Positions 39,590 to 59,156 are shown, numbered from the stretch's first letter. The stretch: 64,000 nucleotides of DNA from Terriglobales bacterium (GCA_025980765.1 JAICXB010000001.1:158396-222395), one strand, 5' to 3'. A program made the numbers and translations. Notes: generated from the sequence alone by a model not told the origin.

Positions 39590-39670
39590 CAAGCTGCTAA
39601 GCTCCTTAGCTTCCAAGCTGAGAGACTCGCAGATTCCTCTCTCTCAGCAGCTTAGAAGCTTAGAGGTTTA
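39590..39670. repeat. AGCTTAGC-word inverted repeat
   Basis: The left part reads AAGCTGCTAAGCTCCTTAGC and the right part CTCAGCAGCTTAGAAGCTTAG. Both are made of AAGCT/CTTAG words and pair imperfectly around GACTCGCAGATTCC. It follows the stop codon of the coiled-coil gene directly and could be its transcript end. Confidence 0.75.
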
Positions 39671-39749
39671 GACCTGACAACAATCCGGCCGTCTCCCGTC
39701 ATCCAATACTCACGCCCTTTGGATATCCCGACAGAAGAGAAACAAATCC

Positions 39750-39923
39750 ATGAATTCACAACCGACGGAACTGGATCAGAACGCAACCTCCGGAACCGTG
39801 GAGGATGGTCCCAACTCACTTCCGCCTGCGGTGGTGGAGACCATGAAACTTGTGTTTCGCGAGACACATGGCGGAGAGATGACGGCGGAAGACCGCAAGT
39901 TTTTTGGGATTACAGATCAGTGA
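39750..39923 (+). CDS. Small protein 1 of a tandem paralogous pair
   Basis: This is a 57-residue protein. The first 27 residues are polar (MNSQPTELDQNATSGTVEDG). The C-terminal part reads VVETMKLVFRETHGGEM followed by TAEDRKFFGI. The motif ET-x(7)-TH-x2-EM-x2-E-x-R-x-FFG recurs in the next gene, so the two are related. AGAAGAG lies about 10 nt before the ATG. Its stop overlaps the GTG of the second gene (GTGA). No known family was recognised. Confidence 0.65.
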   Translation: MNSQPTELDQNATSGTVEDGPNSLPPAVVETMKLVFRETHGGEMTAEDRKFFGITDQ

Positions 39924-40126
39924 AACGAGACTCGACACAGCACAATTCGAAGCGGCAAGCGATCGCTCGATCCGGCAAGGATTTGCGGAAATTTCAGGCG
40001 GCGATTGAGACCGTTTTTCGTCTTACCCACCGGCGAGAAATGAATTCTGAAGAGCGTAGATTCTTCGGTCTGTCGGCTAATGAGGACGGCCACCGCGCTC
40101 AGCCGCAACCGGCTGCTGAGCCATAG
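39920..40126 (+). CDS. Small protein 2 of a tandem paralogous pair
   Basis: This is a 68-residue protein starting with GTG. The N-terminus is basic (MKRDSTQHNSKRQAIARSGK). The centre reads FQAAIETVFRLTHRREM then NSEERRFFGL, aligning with the C-terminus of the preceding protein (ET, TH, EM, E-x-R-x-FFG in the same order with nearly the same spacing). The tail is Pro/Gln-rich (AQPQPAAEP). The overlap GTGA suggests coupled translation and roughly equal amounts of the two proteins. Function unknown. Confidence 0.65.
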   Translation: MKRDSTQHNSKRQAIARSGKDLRKFQAAIETVFRLTHRREMNSEERRFFGLSANEDGHRAQPQPAAEP

Positions 40127-40129
40127 AGC

Positions 40130-40170
40130 GCAACAAAAAGAAACGGCCCCGGAGGATCAACTCGGGACCG
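40130..40170 (-). terminator. Minus-strand terminator with T-tract
   Basis: On the minus strand the stem CGGTCCCGAG/CTCCGGGGCCG (one bulge, one G-T pair, 6-nt loop) is followed by TTTCTTTTTG. This is a good intrinsic terminator on the minus strand, 100 bp beyond the first terminator of the DUF1059 gene, so it may belong to a separate small transcript. Confidence 0.65.
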
Positions 40171-40262
40171 TCAAGAAGTGTCCAGTAAGTCTTGCCTGAG
40201 GGAATCCTAGCGGTCTCCTTTCCAGAGTTGCTATCCCACGAAGGTGGTATAGACGTTCCCGC
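40171..40262 (-). ncRNA. Candidate small RNA between two terminators
   Basis: About 90 nt lie between two minus-strand intrinsic terminators (40264-40290 and 40130-40170). Read on the minus strand the stretch contains an ACCACC-TTC-GTGGGAT-type small hairpin and no open frame of note. A short transcript ending at the second terminator would be 100-130 nt. No promoter could be assigned and no known RNA family was recognised. Confidence 0.3.
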
Positions 40263-40263
40263 A

Positions 40264-40290
40264 CAACAAAAACCCCGCCTTTCGGCGGGG
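40264..40290 (-). terminator. Intrinsic terminator of the DUF1059 gene
   Basis: On the minus strand CCCCGCC-GAAA-GGCGGGG is followed by TTTTTGTTG: a 7-bp GC stem with GNRA loop and T-tract. It lies about 90 bp after the DUF1059 stop. Its stem could also serve transcripts coming from the left on the plus strand, but there the T-tract is missing. Confidence 0.9.
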
Positions 40291-40382
40291 TAATCTCAAG
40301 AGCCGCTGTGGCCCTCTACTTCTGCTGCTCTCGATACGTTTGGATGGAGTGCAAGTCAGCGGGGTTGCCAAATCGAATTTGC

Positions 40383-40607
40383 CTACGCGGCCTCTCGCTG
40401 AATTGCGTTTCTCACCTGCCTGCGAGTGTTGTCATCGATGTTCAAGTTGTGGGCCTGGCGTCCATGCTGCTCGGCCTTGGAGAGGATTTCATCTTCCGAG
40501 CTGCCGCTGGTTTGCCAATCGCAGCTCTTAGGACCTACATCGGAACAGCGGAAGTGGAGTCTCTGGTTTTGACGATTGCCGGATGTAGTCGGGTTCTGAG
40601 TTGTCAT
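40383..40607 (-). CDS. DUF1059-family small protein
   Basis: This is a 74-residue protein. After a polar 15-residue start, LHFRCSDVGPKSCDWQTSG, EDEILSKAEQHGRQAH and RRQVRNAIQ match the DUF1059 family pattern (Cys, CDW, a helix with H...H, and a final helix). AGGAGG stands 5 nt before the ATG, an excellent ribosome binding site. A strong terminator follows. DUF1059 proteins are small, widespread and uncharacterised. It is divergent from the ADOP permease gene at 40794. Confidence 0.85.
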   Translation of the reverse strand: MTTQNPTTSGNRQNQRLHFRCSDVGPKSCDWQTSGSSEDEILSKAEQHGRQAHNLNIDDNTRRQVRNAIQREAA

Positions 40608-40793
40608 CAATTCCTCCTGTTTGAATTCTCGCAAGAATCCAGAGTGTCTCCGCAATAAAACGGAGTGTCTGTCCGGGTTTGAAAGCCGGTGTTCGGGATT
40701 GAACAGAGTCCAGGCGTCGGATGGAGTAACTGCTGGTGAACCAATAACATAGAATGGCACACCAAGTGCGACAGTACTGGAGGAGACTCCTCG

Positions 40794-43262
40794 GTGATAG
40801 ATAACATTCGCTTCGCGCTTCGGCAGCTTCAGAAGAACCCCGGCTTCGCAACTTTGGCCATTATCACGTTGGCCCTCGGCATCGGAGCGAACACCGCTAT
40901 GTTCACGGTGATCGACAGTGTCATGTTGCGGCCATTGCCATTCCGCAACGCTGACCGGGTGGTAGCGATCACGACTGGCGCTGCAACGACAAGCGCGGTC
41001 AGCAGTACCTCCTGGCCAAATTATCGCGACATCCGCGAACAGGCGCGCCAACTCTCAGCAGTGGCCGCTTACACCATCGATTTTGGCGTCGTACGGACAT
41101 CGCAGAGCAGCCAGCCGGCAGTCTCGGTGAAAACGACTGCCAGTCTGTTCGAAGTACTCGGCGTTCGCCCAGCATTAGGTCGGGCTTTTCTTCCCAGCGA
41201 CAATCAGCCAGGCGCCGCTCATGTCATTTTGCTTACGTCGAACTTTTGGCGCGAGCACTTCGCCGCCGATCCGCATGTGTTGGGACAGGAGGTGCACATT
41301 GGAGATGAGCCATATACCGTGGTCGGGGTCCTGCCTGCGGGACTGAATTTTTCCGGCAGTGATGCCTCCTCGGGCGTGTGGATTCCTTACCAGCCGGATC
41401 CGGAGGCGGAGAAAGAACGCAATTCCAATTTCCTCTACTTGCTGGGGAGCTTGCGTCCCGGCGTGAGCCTCAACGCAGCGCAAGCCGAATTGTCGTCGAT
41501 CGCGCGCGGTATCGCCGCACAAGACCCAGAGCATGCTAGCGATTTGAACTTTCATCTGGTTCCGTTTCGGGATGTTGTTACCCGTCAAGTCAAACCGGTT
41601 TTCCTGGCATTGACTGCAGCGCTGATCCTGGTGCTTCTCATTGCGTGTGCGAATGTTGCGAATTTGCAACTAGCGCGTTGTCTGGCCCGCAGCCAGGAAC
41701 TTGCCGTACGGACCGCGTTGGGCGCAAGCCGGAGTCAATTATTGAAGCAGATGCTGATTGAAGGGGCCGTCCTCTGCGCCATTGGAGCTGCTGTCGGAGT
41801 CGCGCTCGCGGACCTGATGTTGAGCGCCGTCCATCATCTTCCGCCCGATCTGGTGCCGCGCGCAGATGAAATCCATCTTCGCCTCAGCGTCTTTCTGATG
41901 CTGTTGGCGACTGCCATCGTGGTGACGTTACTCTCGTCGATTGCACCCGCGGTGGTGGCGATGCGCAGCGATCCACAGAGTGTGCTGCAGGAGGCTTCGC
42001 GGGGAAGCAGCGCCGGCCCCAGACGTTCACGATTGAGCGCTGCAATGGTCGCGGGTGAGGTAGCGCTGTCCGTAGTGCTGCTGGTTTCCGGCGGCCTGAT
42101 GTTTCGGACCCTGTACAAACTGCAGCATCTCTATCTCGGCTTTGACGCGAACAGTCTCACGAAATTCATCGCTCTGCCAGGAAGCACCGGAGGCTTTTTC
42201 AATCCAGGTAAGTCGCACCTGGAGGATCAAAATAGTTCGCTGGCTCTGCGCGTTTATCAGCCAATGGCCGACAAACTGCGGCACCTTCCTGGCGTTGTGG
42301 ATGCGGCATTTTCCAACGCCATGCCTTTTGAAACCATCGATATGGGTTCCGGTTTCCGAATTGTGGGCAGAACAGACTTGGAGAAACTCAATGCGCGCCT
42401 GCGCGCGATTAGCGCCGGCTACGCTCGCGTCATGAGGACTCCTGTACTCCACGGCCGTGCTATTAATGAGGAAGATACGGCCACCTCTCCCAAAGTGGTC
42501 GCCGTAAATGAAACCTTCGCGAAGCGGATATTCCCTGGACAGAACGCCGTCGGACAGCAAGTGATCATTGGCGGCAAGGACACGGACCTGAAACAGCCAT
42601 ACACCATCATTGGTGTGATGGCGGATTCAGTGCAGGACAATGTTTCGCAATCGACGATTCCCGAAATAGATTTCCCGTACCCGCAAATTCCGGTTACGTC
42701 TTTTTTCTATAACATTCTGGTTGCGCCGGAAGCGAATTACATCGTGCGCACCCAAGGGCCGGTGGAGGTCGTCTCGGCGATTCGCAATCTTTTCCATGAA
42801 TCGCATCCGGACTTCGCACTCGATGAATTCATCACCATGAGCGATGCGCGCGATCAGTCTGACTTCAGCCAGCGAATGGGTTTGTATCTGATCGGCTCCT
42901 TCGCCGGCATAGCAGTCGTGATGGTACTGGCCGGACTGTATGGGGTGCTTTCGCAGTTTGTCGGCCAGCGTCGTCGCGAAATCGGCATTCGCATGGCCTT
43001 GGGCGCGGACCGCGCATCGATCCTCAACATGATTCTGCGCCGCGGACTGGTACTGATCGGCCTTGGGCTGGGAATCGGATTGCTAGCGTCCGCCGCGACG
43101 GAACAGTCGCTGCGCAGCTTCCTTTTCGGAGTGTCTCCGCTGGATGTCTGGACCTATTTGGGAGTCACTATGCTGCTAATCGCAGTAGGTGTTCTTGCTG
43201 CGCTGATTCCTGCTCGCCGCGCTGCATGTACCGAACCGACACACGCACTCCGAGCGGAGTAA
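40794..43262 (+). CDS. ADOP-type ABC transporter permease (FtsX/MacB)
   Basis: This is an 822-residue inner-membrane protein. The start is GTG with GGAGG about 10 nt upstream. A MacB periplasmic core domain (about 40-250) follows the first membrane helix (NPGFATLAIITLALGIGANT). Then come an FtsX domain with helices at about 265-400 (VFLALTAALILVLLIACANV), a second periplasmic domain, and a second FtsX domain (MGLYLIGSFAGIAVVMVLAG, RREIGIRMALGADRASIL). This duplicated layout without an ATPase is the acidobacterial duplicated orphan permease family. It is probably an export or signalling permease that borrows an ATPase from elsewhere. The PadR regulator often found beside ADOPs is not present. 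Confidence 0.93.
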   Translation: MIDNIRFALRQLQKNPGFATLAIITLALGIGANTAMFTVIDSVMLRPLPFRNADRVVAITTGAATTSAVSSTSWPNYRDIREQARQLSAVAAYTIDFGVVRTSQSSQPAVSVKTTASLFEVLGVRPALGRAFLPSDNQPGAAHVILLTSNFWREHFAADPHVLGQEVHIGDEPYTVVGVLPAGLNFSGSDASSGVWIPYQPDPEAEKERNSNFLYLLGSLRPGVSLNAAQAELSSIARGIAAQDPEHASDLNFHLVPFRDVVTRQVKPVFLALTAALILVLLIACANVANLQLARCLARSQELAVRTALGASRSQLLKQMLIEGAVLCAIGAAVGVALADLMLSAVHHLPPDLVPRADEIHLRLSVFLMLLATAIVVTLLSSIAPAVVAMRSDPQSVLQEASRGSSAGPRRSRLSAAMVAGEVALSVVLLVSGGLMFRTLYKLQHLYLGFDANSLTKFIALPGSTGGFFNPGKSHLEDQNSSLALRVYQPMADKLRHLPGVVDAAFSNAMPFETIDMGSGFRIVGRTDLEKLNARLRAISAGYARVMRTPVLHGRAINEEDTATSPKVVAVNETFAKRIFPGQNAVGQQVIIGGKDTDLKQPYTIIGVMADSVQDNVSQSTIPEIDFPYPQIPVTSFFYNILVAPEANYIVRTQGPVEVVSAIRNLFHESHPDFALDEFITMSDARDQSDFSQRMGLYLIGSFAGIAVVMVLAGLYGVLSQFVGQRRREIGIRMALGADRASILNMILRRGLVLIGLGLGIGLLASAATEQSLRSFLFGVSPLDVWTYLGVTMLLIAVGVLAALIPARRAACTEPTHALRAE

Positions 43263-43303
43263 CTGCGGAGCGTCGGCCGATCGGCCCGATTTGTTTGGCC
43301 GAG

Positions 43304-43326
43304 AAAAAGCCGGGCGGATCGCCCGG
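43304..43326 (-). terminator. Terminator of the polytopic membrane protein gene
   Basis: On the minus strand CCGGGCG-ATC-CGCCCGG is followed by CTTTTTC. The 7-bp stem with T-tract lies 20 bp after the stop of the gene at 43346. It may also stop the convergent ADOP transcript. Confidence 0.85.
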
Positions 43327-43345
43327 TCTTACGTACCAAAGACCT

Positions 43346-44227
43346 TTACACCACCGCGGCAGGCTGCCGGCGACGCTCGATCATTTCCTTCTTCATCACC
43401 TGTTCAACCATGCGTTCCACGGAGGGCATGAACGGTTCCGGTTCCATTAGCGCCACTTGACCTCCGGAGTGTCCCAGGCTGAGCGCCACTTCATTCCAAC
43501 GCAGTAACGGCGAGGTAACCGGAATGTGCAGCGCTTCGCGCGCGGGCTCCGGCTGCAACAGATAACCGCTCCAGATGAGCAGAGTAGCGGCATAGATAAT
43601 CGGCGAGAGCTGCGCAAGCACCGGATATTTGCTCATGTGGGAACTGACGAGAGCGCTCAGGACCAGAAGCTGAAAGAACGCATCCACACCAAATCCCAAA
43701 GCAAAGCCGAAGACGCGATTTCGCGGCGATACGCCTAGATGCTCTGAACCAATGAACAAGAAAAGCAGCAGAGCACATTGCATAATGCGCACGACGCGCT
43801 CAAATCCAAGTACTGCAGCAGAGAAGAGGTTGGGCCACTTCATTGCGCTCACTGAGGGAGAGGTGATGTAAACCAGCAACACGATGAGAACAATTGCGGC
43901 GGCGGCCCAGCGAAACATCACTTTCGCGAGATCCTGGAGTCCGGCGAAGGGTTTAAAGACAGCACAGAAGATCTCGTACAGCACCACAATGCCGAACATG
44001 TCTGCCAGCGCAGTCCCTACCCAGTAGAGCACGTAGTAGGTCCACGCCAAATGTTCCGCGTAACACACCAGCAACACTACGTTTTGAAGCGTGAGAAAAA
44101 CCAGGTAGGAGACAAAGAAACGAAATTGTTTCAGCAGGTTACGGCGGAAAATCAGATAGGCACACAACAACTGCAGAATTGGGCCGATGGCCCAAACCAA
44201 TATGGATTGCAGAGTCAGGACGGGCAT
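43346..44227 (-). CDS. Polytopic membrane protein of unknown function
   Basis: This is a 293-residue protein with about seven hydrophobic segments spread over residues 5-240 (for example WAIGPILQLLCAYLIF, FVSYLVFLTLQNVVLLVCYA, AAAAIVLIVLLVYI, LLVLSALVSSH, IIYAATLLIWSGYLL). A soluble C-terminal tail of about 55 residues ends EQVMKKEMIERRRQPAAVV. No catalytic motif was recognised. Similar proteins occur in several copies in acidobacterial genomes (recalled). It converges with the ADOP gene. Inner-membrane location is inferred. Confidence 0.8.
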   Translation of the reverse strand: MPVLTLQSILVWAIGPILQLLCAYLIFRRNLLKQFRFFVSYLVFLTLQNVVLLVCYAEHLAWTYYVLYWVGTALADMFGIVVLYEIFCAVFKPFAGLQDLAKVMFRWAAAAIVLIVLLVYITSPSVSAMKWPNLFSAAVLGFERVVRIMQCALLLFLFIGSEHLGVSPRNRVFGFALGFGVDAFFQLLVLSALVSSHMSKYPVLAQLSPIIYAATLLIWSGYLLQPEPAREALHIPVTSPLLRWNEVALSLGHSGGQVALMEPEPFMPSVERMVEQVMKKEMIERRRQPAAVV

Positions 44228-44287
44228 AGTTCACCTGTAACGGTGGAGCATAGCCCGCCCCCGTCCGCTCTTCAATACAATTTTTGA

Positions 44288-44449
44288 TTACCGAGGTGAC
44301 AAATTGCCGTCGCAGCCAGACGGAGGGCAAACCGGCATCGGGTTAGTGCCCGCTCCAAACAACGTCTGATTGCTGGCAGGGGCCGCAGCAGCCGCGAAAG
44401 TACCAGCCAAAATGATGGTTGCGAATAACAGACGAAGCGAAGTCTTCAT
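44288..44449 (-). CDS. 53-residue secreted peptide with CPPSGC motif
   Basis: This small gene has an excellent ribosome binding site (GGAG, 7 nt spacer). Residues 1-22 are a signal peptide (LLFATIILAGTFAAAAA). The mature part is about 30 residues: ASNQTLFGAGTNPMPV, then CPPSGCDGNLSPR. The two cysteines could form a disulfide. I recall similar signal-peptide plus GTNP-x-P-x-CPP short proteins in acidobacteria, but none has a known function. It is upstream of the membrane protein gene at 43346 on the same strand with a 60-bp gap, so the two may be co-transcribed. Confidence 0.75.
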   Translation of the reverse strand: MKTSLRLLFATIILAGTFAAAAAPASNQTLFGAGTNPMPVCPPSGCDGNLSPR

Positions 44450-47435
<2,986 letters not shown>

Positions 47436-47576
47436 AAGCTGCTAGCTACTAGCTGCTGGCTTTTGGCTAAAGGCAACGTTCAAAAGCATTTCAGCCGCAG
47501 ATCTCATGGATTTGCGGCTGTTCCGTTTTACCAGTGTAATCCCCGCACATCCGTCAAAATCCGCGGTAAAGGTGTT

Positions 47577-47626
47577 GCTTTGGCTTTGGCTTTGGCTTTG
47601 GCTTTGGTTTTGGTTTTGGTTTTGGC
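47577..47626. repeat. TTTGGC/TTTGGT hexanucleotide tandem repeat
   Basis: About eight hexamers in a row: five of TTTGGC followed by three of TTTGGT, ending in TTTTGGCCAGCAGCGAGCAG. This is a simple-sequence repeat between the convergent gyrB and cold-shock genes. Such repeats can change length by slippage, but here no gene would be put out of frame. Confidence 0.9.
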
Positions 47627-47657
47627 CAGCAGCGAGCAGCTAGCAGCTAAGAACAAA

Positions 47658-47685
47658 AAGGGCGCTCGCTCCCGCGAACGCCCTT
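47658..47685 (-). terminator. Terminator of the cold shock protein gene
   Basis: On the minus strand AAGGGCG...CGCCCTT (7 bp, then 4 inner pairs with one mismatch, 4-nt loop) is followed by TTTGTTCTT. It lies 22 nt after the cspA-like stop. A good intrinsic terminator. Confidence 0.85.
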
Positions 47686-47706
47686 GGTGATGCTGTTCTT
47701 TCAGAA

Positions 47707-47907
47707 TTAGAGAGGTTGAACGCTCTCTGCCTGCCAACCCTTCGGTCCCTTGACGACGGTGAACTGCACCGGCTGTCCTTCTTTCAAGCTGCGAAACCCG
47801 TTAGCCTGAATGGCGGAGAAGTGGACGAATACGTCCTCTCCGTTTTGACGGCTGATAAAGCCGTAGCCTTTGGCGTCATTGAACCACTTCACTGTACCTT
47901 GTTCCAT
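47707..47907 (-). CDS. Cold shock domain protein (CspA family)
   Basis: This is a 66-residue single-stranded nucleic-acid binding protein. RNP1 KGYGFISR and RNP2 DVFVHFSAI are intact, and the length is normal. It acts as an RNA chaperone in the cytoplasm. No strong ribosome binding site is seen beyond AGAG 6-8 nt upstream. The 465-bp gap upstream may contain a long leader, which is common for regulated csp genes. Confidence 0.96.
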   Translation of the reverse strand: MEQGTVKWFNDAKGYGFISRQNGEDVFVHFSAIQANGFRSLKEGQPVQFTVVKGPKGWQAESVQPL

Positions 47908-48372
47908 ATGGTGCTCTCTAATCCTTTAATCTTTGAAATTACGCTGAGATGATTCGGAGGATACTGCAGGCAGGACCAGCTTGAAGCGAGGACTGCTCAC
48001 AACCGTGTGCATCTAACGCGCGTTCAGTATAGCAGAGAAGAAGGGAAGTCGGCGAGACTGCAAATAGCAAAGGCCAATCCGGATTCACGGTGAAGCAATA
48101 TCGGATGTCCGCGCCAACTTTTCTTCGCATCTCCCGCCCACAACCCCCAATATTTTGCCCCTCGTAATAGACCGGCGAGTTGTAATTTACTGATTTCGTG
48201 ATACTTATCACCCATCCGCAAGATTCCGCCAGACGCCTCGTTTTCTGAGGACAACCGGCAATTCAGCGGGAGTCATCTATCGCAAAGTTCGGGAGAAAAT
48301 TGGGAGCAGTTCGCCTGCTTTGGCCTGGTTCGAAGTGCGGACTTCCTCATTGACCAAGTCAGGAGATAGCAG
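47908..48372. other. Divergent gap between the cold shock gene and a secreted protein gene
   Basis: About 465 bp with no convincing gene. A minus-strand TATACT near 48033 could be a -10 for the cold shock gene, which would give a leader of about 120 nt; no good -35 was found. A short minus-strand frame at 48024-48254 was considered and rejected. Confidence 0.4.
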
Positions 48373-49152
48373 ATGACGAAGCTCTTAAATGTGGTCGTTA
48401 CGGTTGTGCTGATGGCACTCGCCGTCGGCGCTCAGACCGCCTCAAATTCAAGTGCGTCGGCCGCAGGCAGTTCAGGAATGCAGGCCGGCGCGGCCGGCAC
48501 TCTGGCCAGTGGCACGACAATTCCAGCGACCCTGAGCAAGTCTGTCGACGCTAAGAAGGCCAAGAATGGCGATGAAGTGACAGCCAAGACGACGCAGGAA
48601 TTGCGTTCCTCGTCCGGACTGGTTATCCCGAAAGGGTCAAAGCTAATTGGCCACATTATCGACGCGAAGGCGCGAGCCAAAGGTGATTCGCAGTCCAGCC
48701 TGGCGATCGCATTCGATACCCTAATGCTCAAAAATGGCCAGCAGGTCCCAATCCATGCCAACATCCAGGCTCTTGCAGCTCCGCCGGAAAGCGCACCGGT
48801 GCCGCTGGGCGAGGATACCAACCCGGGTGTAGGCGCTCCGAGCCCGTCCGCTACGCCGATGGGTGGACGTGGCAATGGAGGAGTGGCAGGACCGATGGGA
48901 GGTACGTCAGGCGGCGTGGCGAATTCCCCCGCTGGCGTGAGCCCCTCGCCCGCCGGTGTGAACGCGAACACCAGCGCCGCTAGCCGCGAAAGCGGAGAAC
49001 TCTCACCCAGCAGCACCGGTGTAATCGGGCTAAATGGAATTCAACTGAGTGCCACGGGCTCGAACAGTTCGCAAGGGTCGGTGATTACCTCTTCAGGCAA
49101 AGACTTGAAGCTCAACAGCGGAACCAGGATGCTGCTGCAATTGCTGCAGTAG
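48373..49152 (+). CDS. Exported Ser/Gly-rich protein of unknown function
   Basis: This is a 259-residue protein with AGGAG 7 nt before the ATG. The signal peptide (LLNVVVTVVLMALAVGAQ) is followed by a Ser/Ala/Gly-rich linker. A folded segment comes next (about 45-130: GTTIPATLSKSVDAKKAKNG, SGLVIPKGSKLIGHIIDAKA, IAFDTLMLKNGQQVPIHAN). It resembles a small beta-barrel domain repeatedly found in acidobacterial secreted proteins. The last 120 residues are low-complexity Gly/Pro/Ser with repeated GGV/PAGV motifs. Periplasmic or extracellular. Confidence 0.75.
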   Translation: MTKLLNVVVTVVLMALAVGAQTASNSSASAAGSSGMQAGAAGTLASGTTIPATLSKSVDAKKAKNGDEVTAKTTQELRSSSGLVIPKGSKLIGHIIDAKARAKGDSQSSLAIAFDTLMLKNGQQVPIHANIQALAAPPESAPVPLGEDTNPGVGAPSPSATPMGGRGNGGVAGPMGGTSGGVANSPAGVSPSPAGVNANTSAASRESGELSPSSTGVIGLNGIQLSATGSNSSQGSVITSSGKDLKLNSGTRMLLQLLQ

Positions 49153-49203
49153 CCGCGGATCTGCACTCAGGTCTTTGATTTGCAATCAATATAATGATCC
49201 GCT

Positions 49204-49470
49204 ATGAAGAAAACGGTTGCCACGCTCATCACTCTCGCGATTCTGTCTTTCACTCTCGCCTGCAATAACGGAGGGGAGCCGGCTGAAAATGCGTCGAAGA
49301 CCGAACAGCAAAAGCCGGAGGTTCAGACTCCGTCTGGCGGCGGCTCGGAGACAACCAACAAGCGCAGCGTGCCAGCGAATAATCCTCCAGCTCCGGAGAA
49401 CACAAAGCTGGGCAGCGCGGTTCCACCTGCGGCAAATGACAGCACTCGCCCACATAACCCTAAGCAATAG
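49204..49470 (+). CDS. Small lipoprotein
   Basis: This is an 88-residue protein. The signal peptide ends in a lipobox SFTLAC (cysteine at about residue 20), so it should be lipid-anchored. The mature part is polar and Pro/Asn/Ala/Thr-rich (NNGGEPAENASKTEQQKPEV, NPPAPENTKLGSAVPP) with no known fold. It is probably a disordered surface or periplasmic lipoprotein. It lies 50 bp after the preceding secreted protein gene and may share its transcript. Confidence 0.75.
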   Translation: MKKTVATLITLAILSFTLACNNGGEPAENASKTEQQKPEVQTPSGGGSETTNKRSVPANNPPAPENTKLGSAVPPAANDSTRPHNPKQ

Positions 49471-49865
49471 GTTTCCGAGCAATACGCGAATGGGACTATA
49501 GGCCGCAGGAGTCGATGGCGCATTGGGGAACGGAATGCGCGCTGTTATTCACTGCTGTCGCAGGTTTAATGAGCTGGGGCTGCCGGGTTCGCAGCCGAGT
49601 CGCGCCCCATTTGCGACACAGAACCGCAGCCAGCCTGCGCCAAGCGCTCTGCCGCGACCTCGGCACTGAATTATCGAGTCGCCCTGAGGTGCGGCCGCCC
49701 TGCAGAACGGCAAAACGCTGGCGCGTCACTATGCCGACTCCTGGGCCAGGCATGGCAGCGTTCCGACTGCTCGTGTGCAGAACATTCGAGCATTATGGGC
49801 GTCACTGGCGAATGGCGCGAGTTACTGCGGTAAGCGGGGAGTCTGCCCGAAGTACTCAATCAGAA
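49471..49865. other. 395-bp gap at the 3' end of the rpoBC operon
   Basis: The plus-strand frame that crosses the gap is Arg/Ser-rich without motifs and runs into rpoC, so it is not called. A long GC-rich stretch with several short dyads (for example GGGCTGCCGGGTTCGCAGCC at about 49574-49593) is present. No tRNA or known RNA was recognised. Confidence 0.4.
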
Positions 49866-49895
49866 AGAAAGGCGCGAAGCCGTAGCTCCGCGCCT
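49866..49895 (-). terminator. rpoBC operon terminator
   Basis: On the minus strand AGGCGCGGAGC-TACG-GCTTCGCGCCT (11 bp with one mismatch) is followed by TTCTTTCTG. It starts 20 bp after the rpoC stop and fits an intrinsic terminator for the whole operon. Confidence 0.85.
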
Positions 49896-49915
49896 CAAAT
49901 TGCCGGTCGCAGTAC

Positions 49916-54106
<4,191 letters not shown>

Positions 54107-54157
54107 AGTGTCCTCCGTTGCTGAACTGGTTAAAAATCGCGGATCAGCGGCCGCGAC

Positions 54158-54268
54158 TTTGAATTTTGAGTTCTTGAATTTTGAACGTTGAACTTCAAAA
54201 TTCAAGTCGATTTGTTGAATCGTGATGAGTGGAATTCATAAAATTCAAAACTCACAATTCATAATTTT
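54158..54268. repeat. GAATTTTGA-word inverted repeat between rpoB and rpoC
   Basis: The region is built from TTGAATTTTGA words on one side (54158-54190) and TTCAAAATTC words on the other (54192-54205, 54236-54268), separated by GTCGATTTGTTGAATCGTGATG. It can form nested hairpins between rpoB and rpoC, just upstream of the rpoC ribosome binding site. Similar words occur at 59741-59818 and 62481-62548. Confidence 0.85.
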
Positions 54269-54269
54269 C

Positions 54270-58739
<4,470 letters not shown>

Positions 58740-59125
58740 TAAGAATGACTCCTGATCGATTCGCCGGGTTGGAAGACTTGATAGGCCGCAAGCGGCCCGA
58801 GTTCAAAGCAGAATTACTGGCTGACTTACCGATCCACCCGGAGACCGGAAGGCAAAAAAATCATTTTGAAAACGGTTGAAATTGAGCTATATAGGAGCCG
58901 AGACACACAGACACGAATGCGTCAACGCAGGAACAAAATTCCGCGCAGACGCCGCGATGAGCGCAATGAGTATGTAGCTTGTCAGTTTTCCGCGCCAGTT
59001 CGTTAAGGCCTGTGTGTAGTTCGCCGCCGCGAACTCAATCCCAAATGGCGCGCCATGACGCGGAGCCCTATGCTCTCGCCGCCCGACCCGCCTGATCCAA
59101 TCCGAATTCCGCCTCGAACATACCG

Positions 59126-59156
59126 ATTATAGCTGATGAGTATGGCTGTATTGCAA
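59126..59156 (-). promoter_or_regulatory. Putative rpoB promoter
   Basis: On the minus strand a perfect -10 TATAAT (59126-59131) has TTGCAA (59151-59156) 19 bp before it; a TTGACT overlaps just upstream but is 24 bp away. A 19-bp spacer is suboptimal. The location between the dyad after rplL and the rpoB gene supports an rpoBC-specific promoter. Confidence 0.5.

Noticed and set aside
40144..40290. SRP RNA or 6S RNA
   Set aside because: The conserved SRP loop (GGAAGGAAGCAG type) and the 6S open-bubble layout are not seen; it is kept only as an unnamed candidate.
48024..48254. Minus-strand frame of 76 codons upstream of the cold shock gene
   Set aside because: TTG start without ribosome binding site, no family, and it covers the likely promoter region.
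54107..54205. 33-codon N-terminal extension of RpoC
   Set aside because: It is translated repeat DNA (GAATTTTGA words). A TTG with GGAGG 5 nt upstream lies at the family-typical start.
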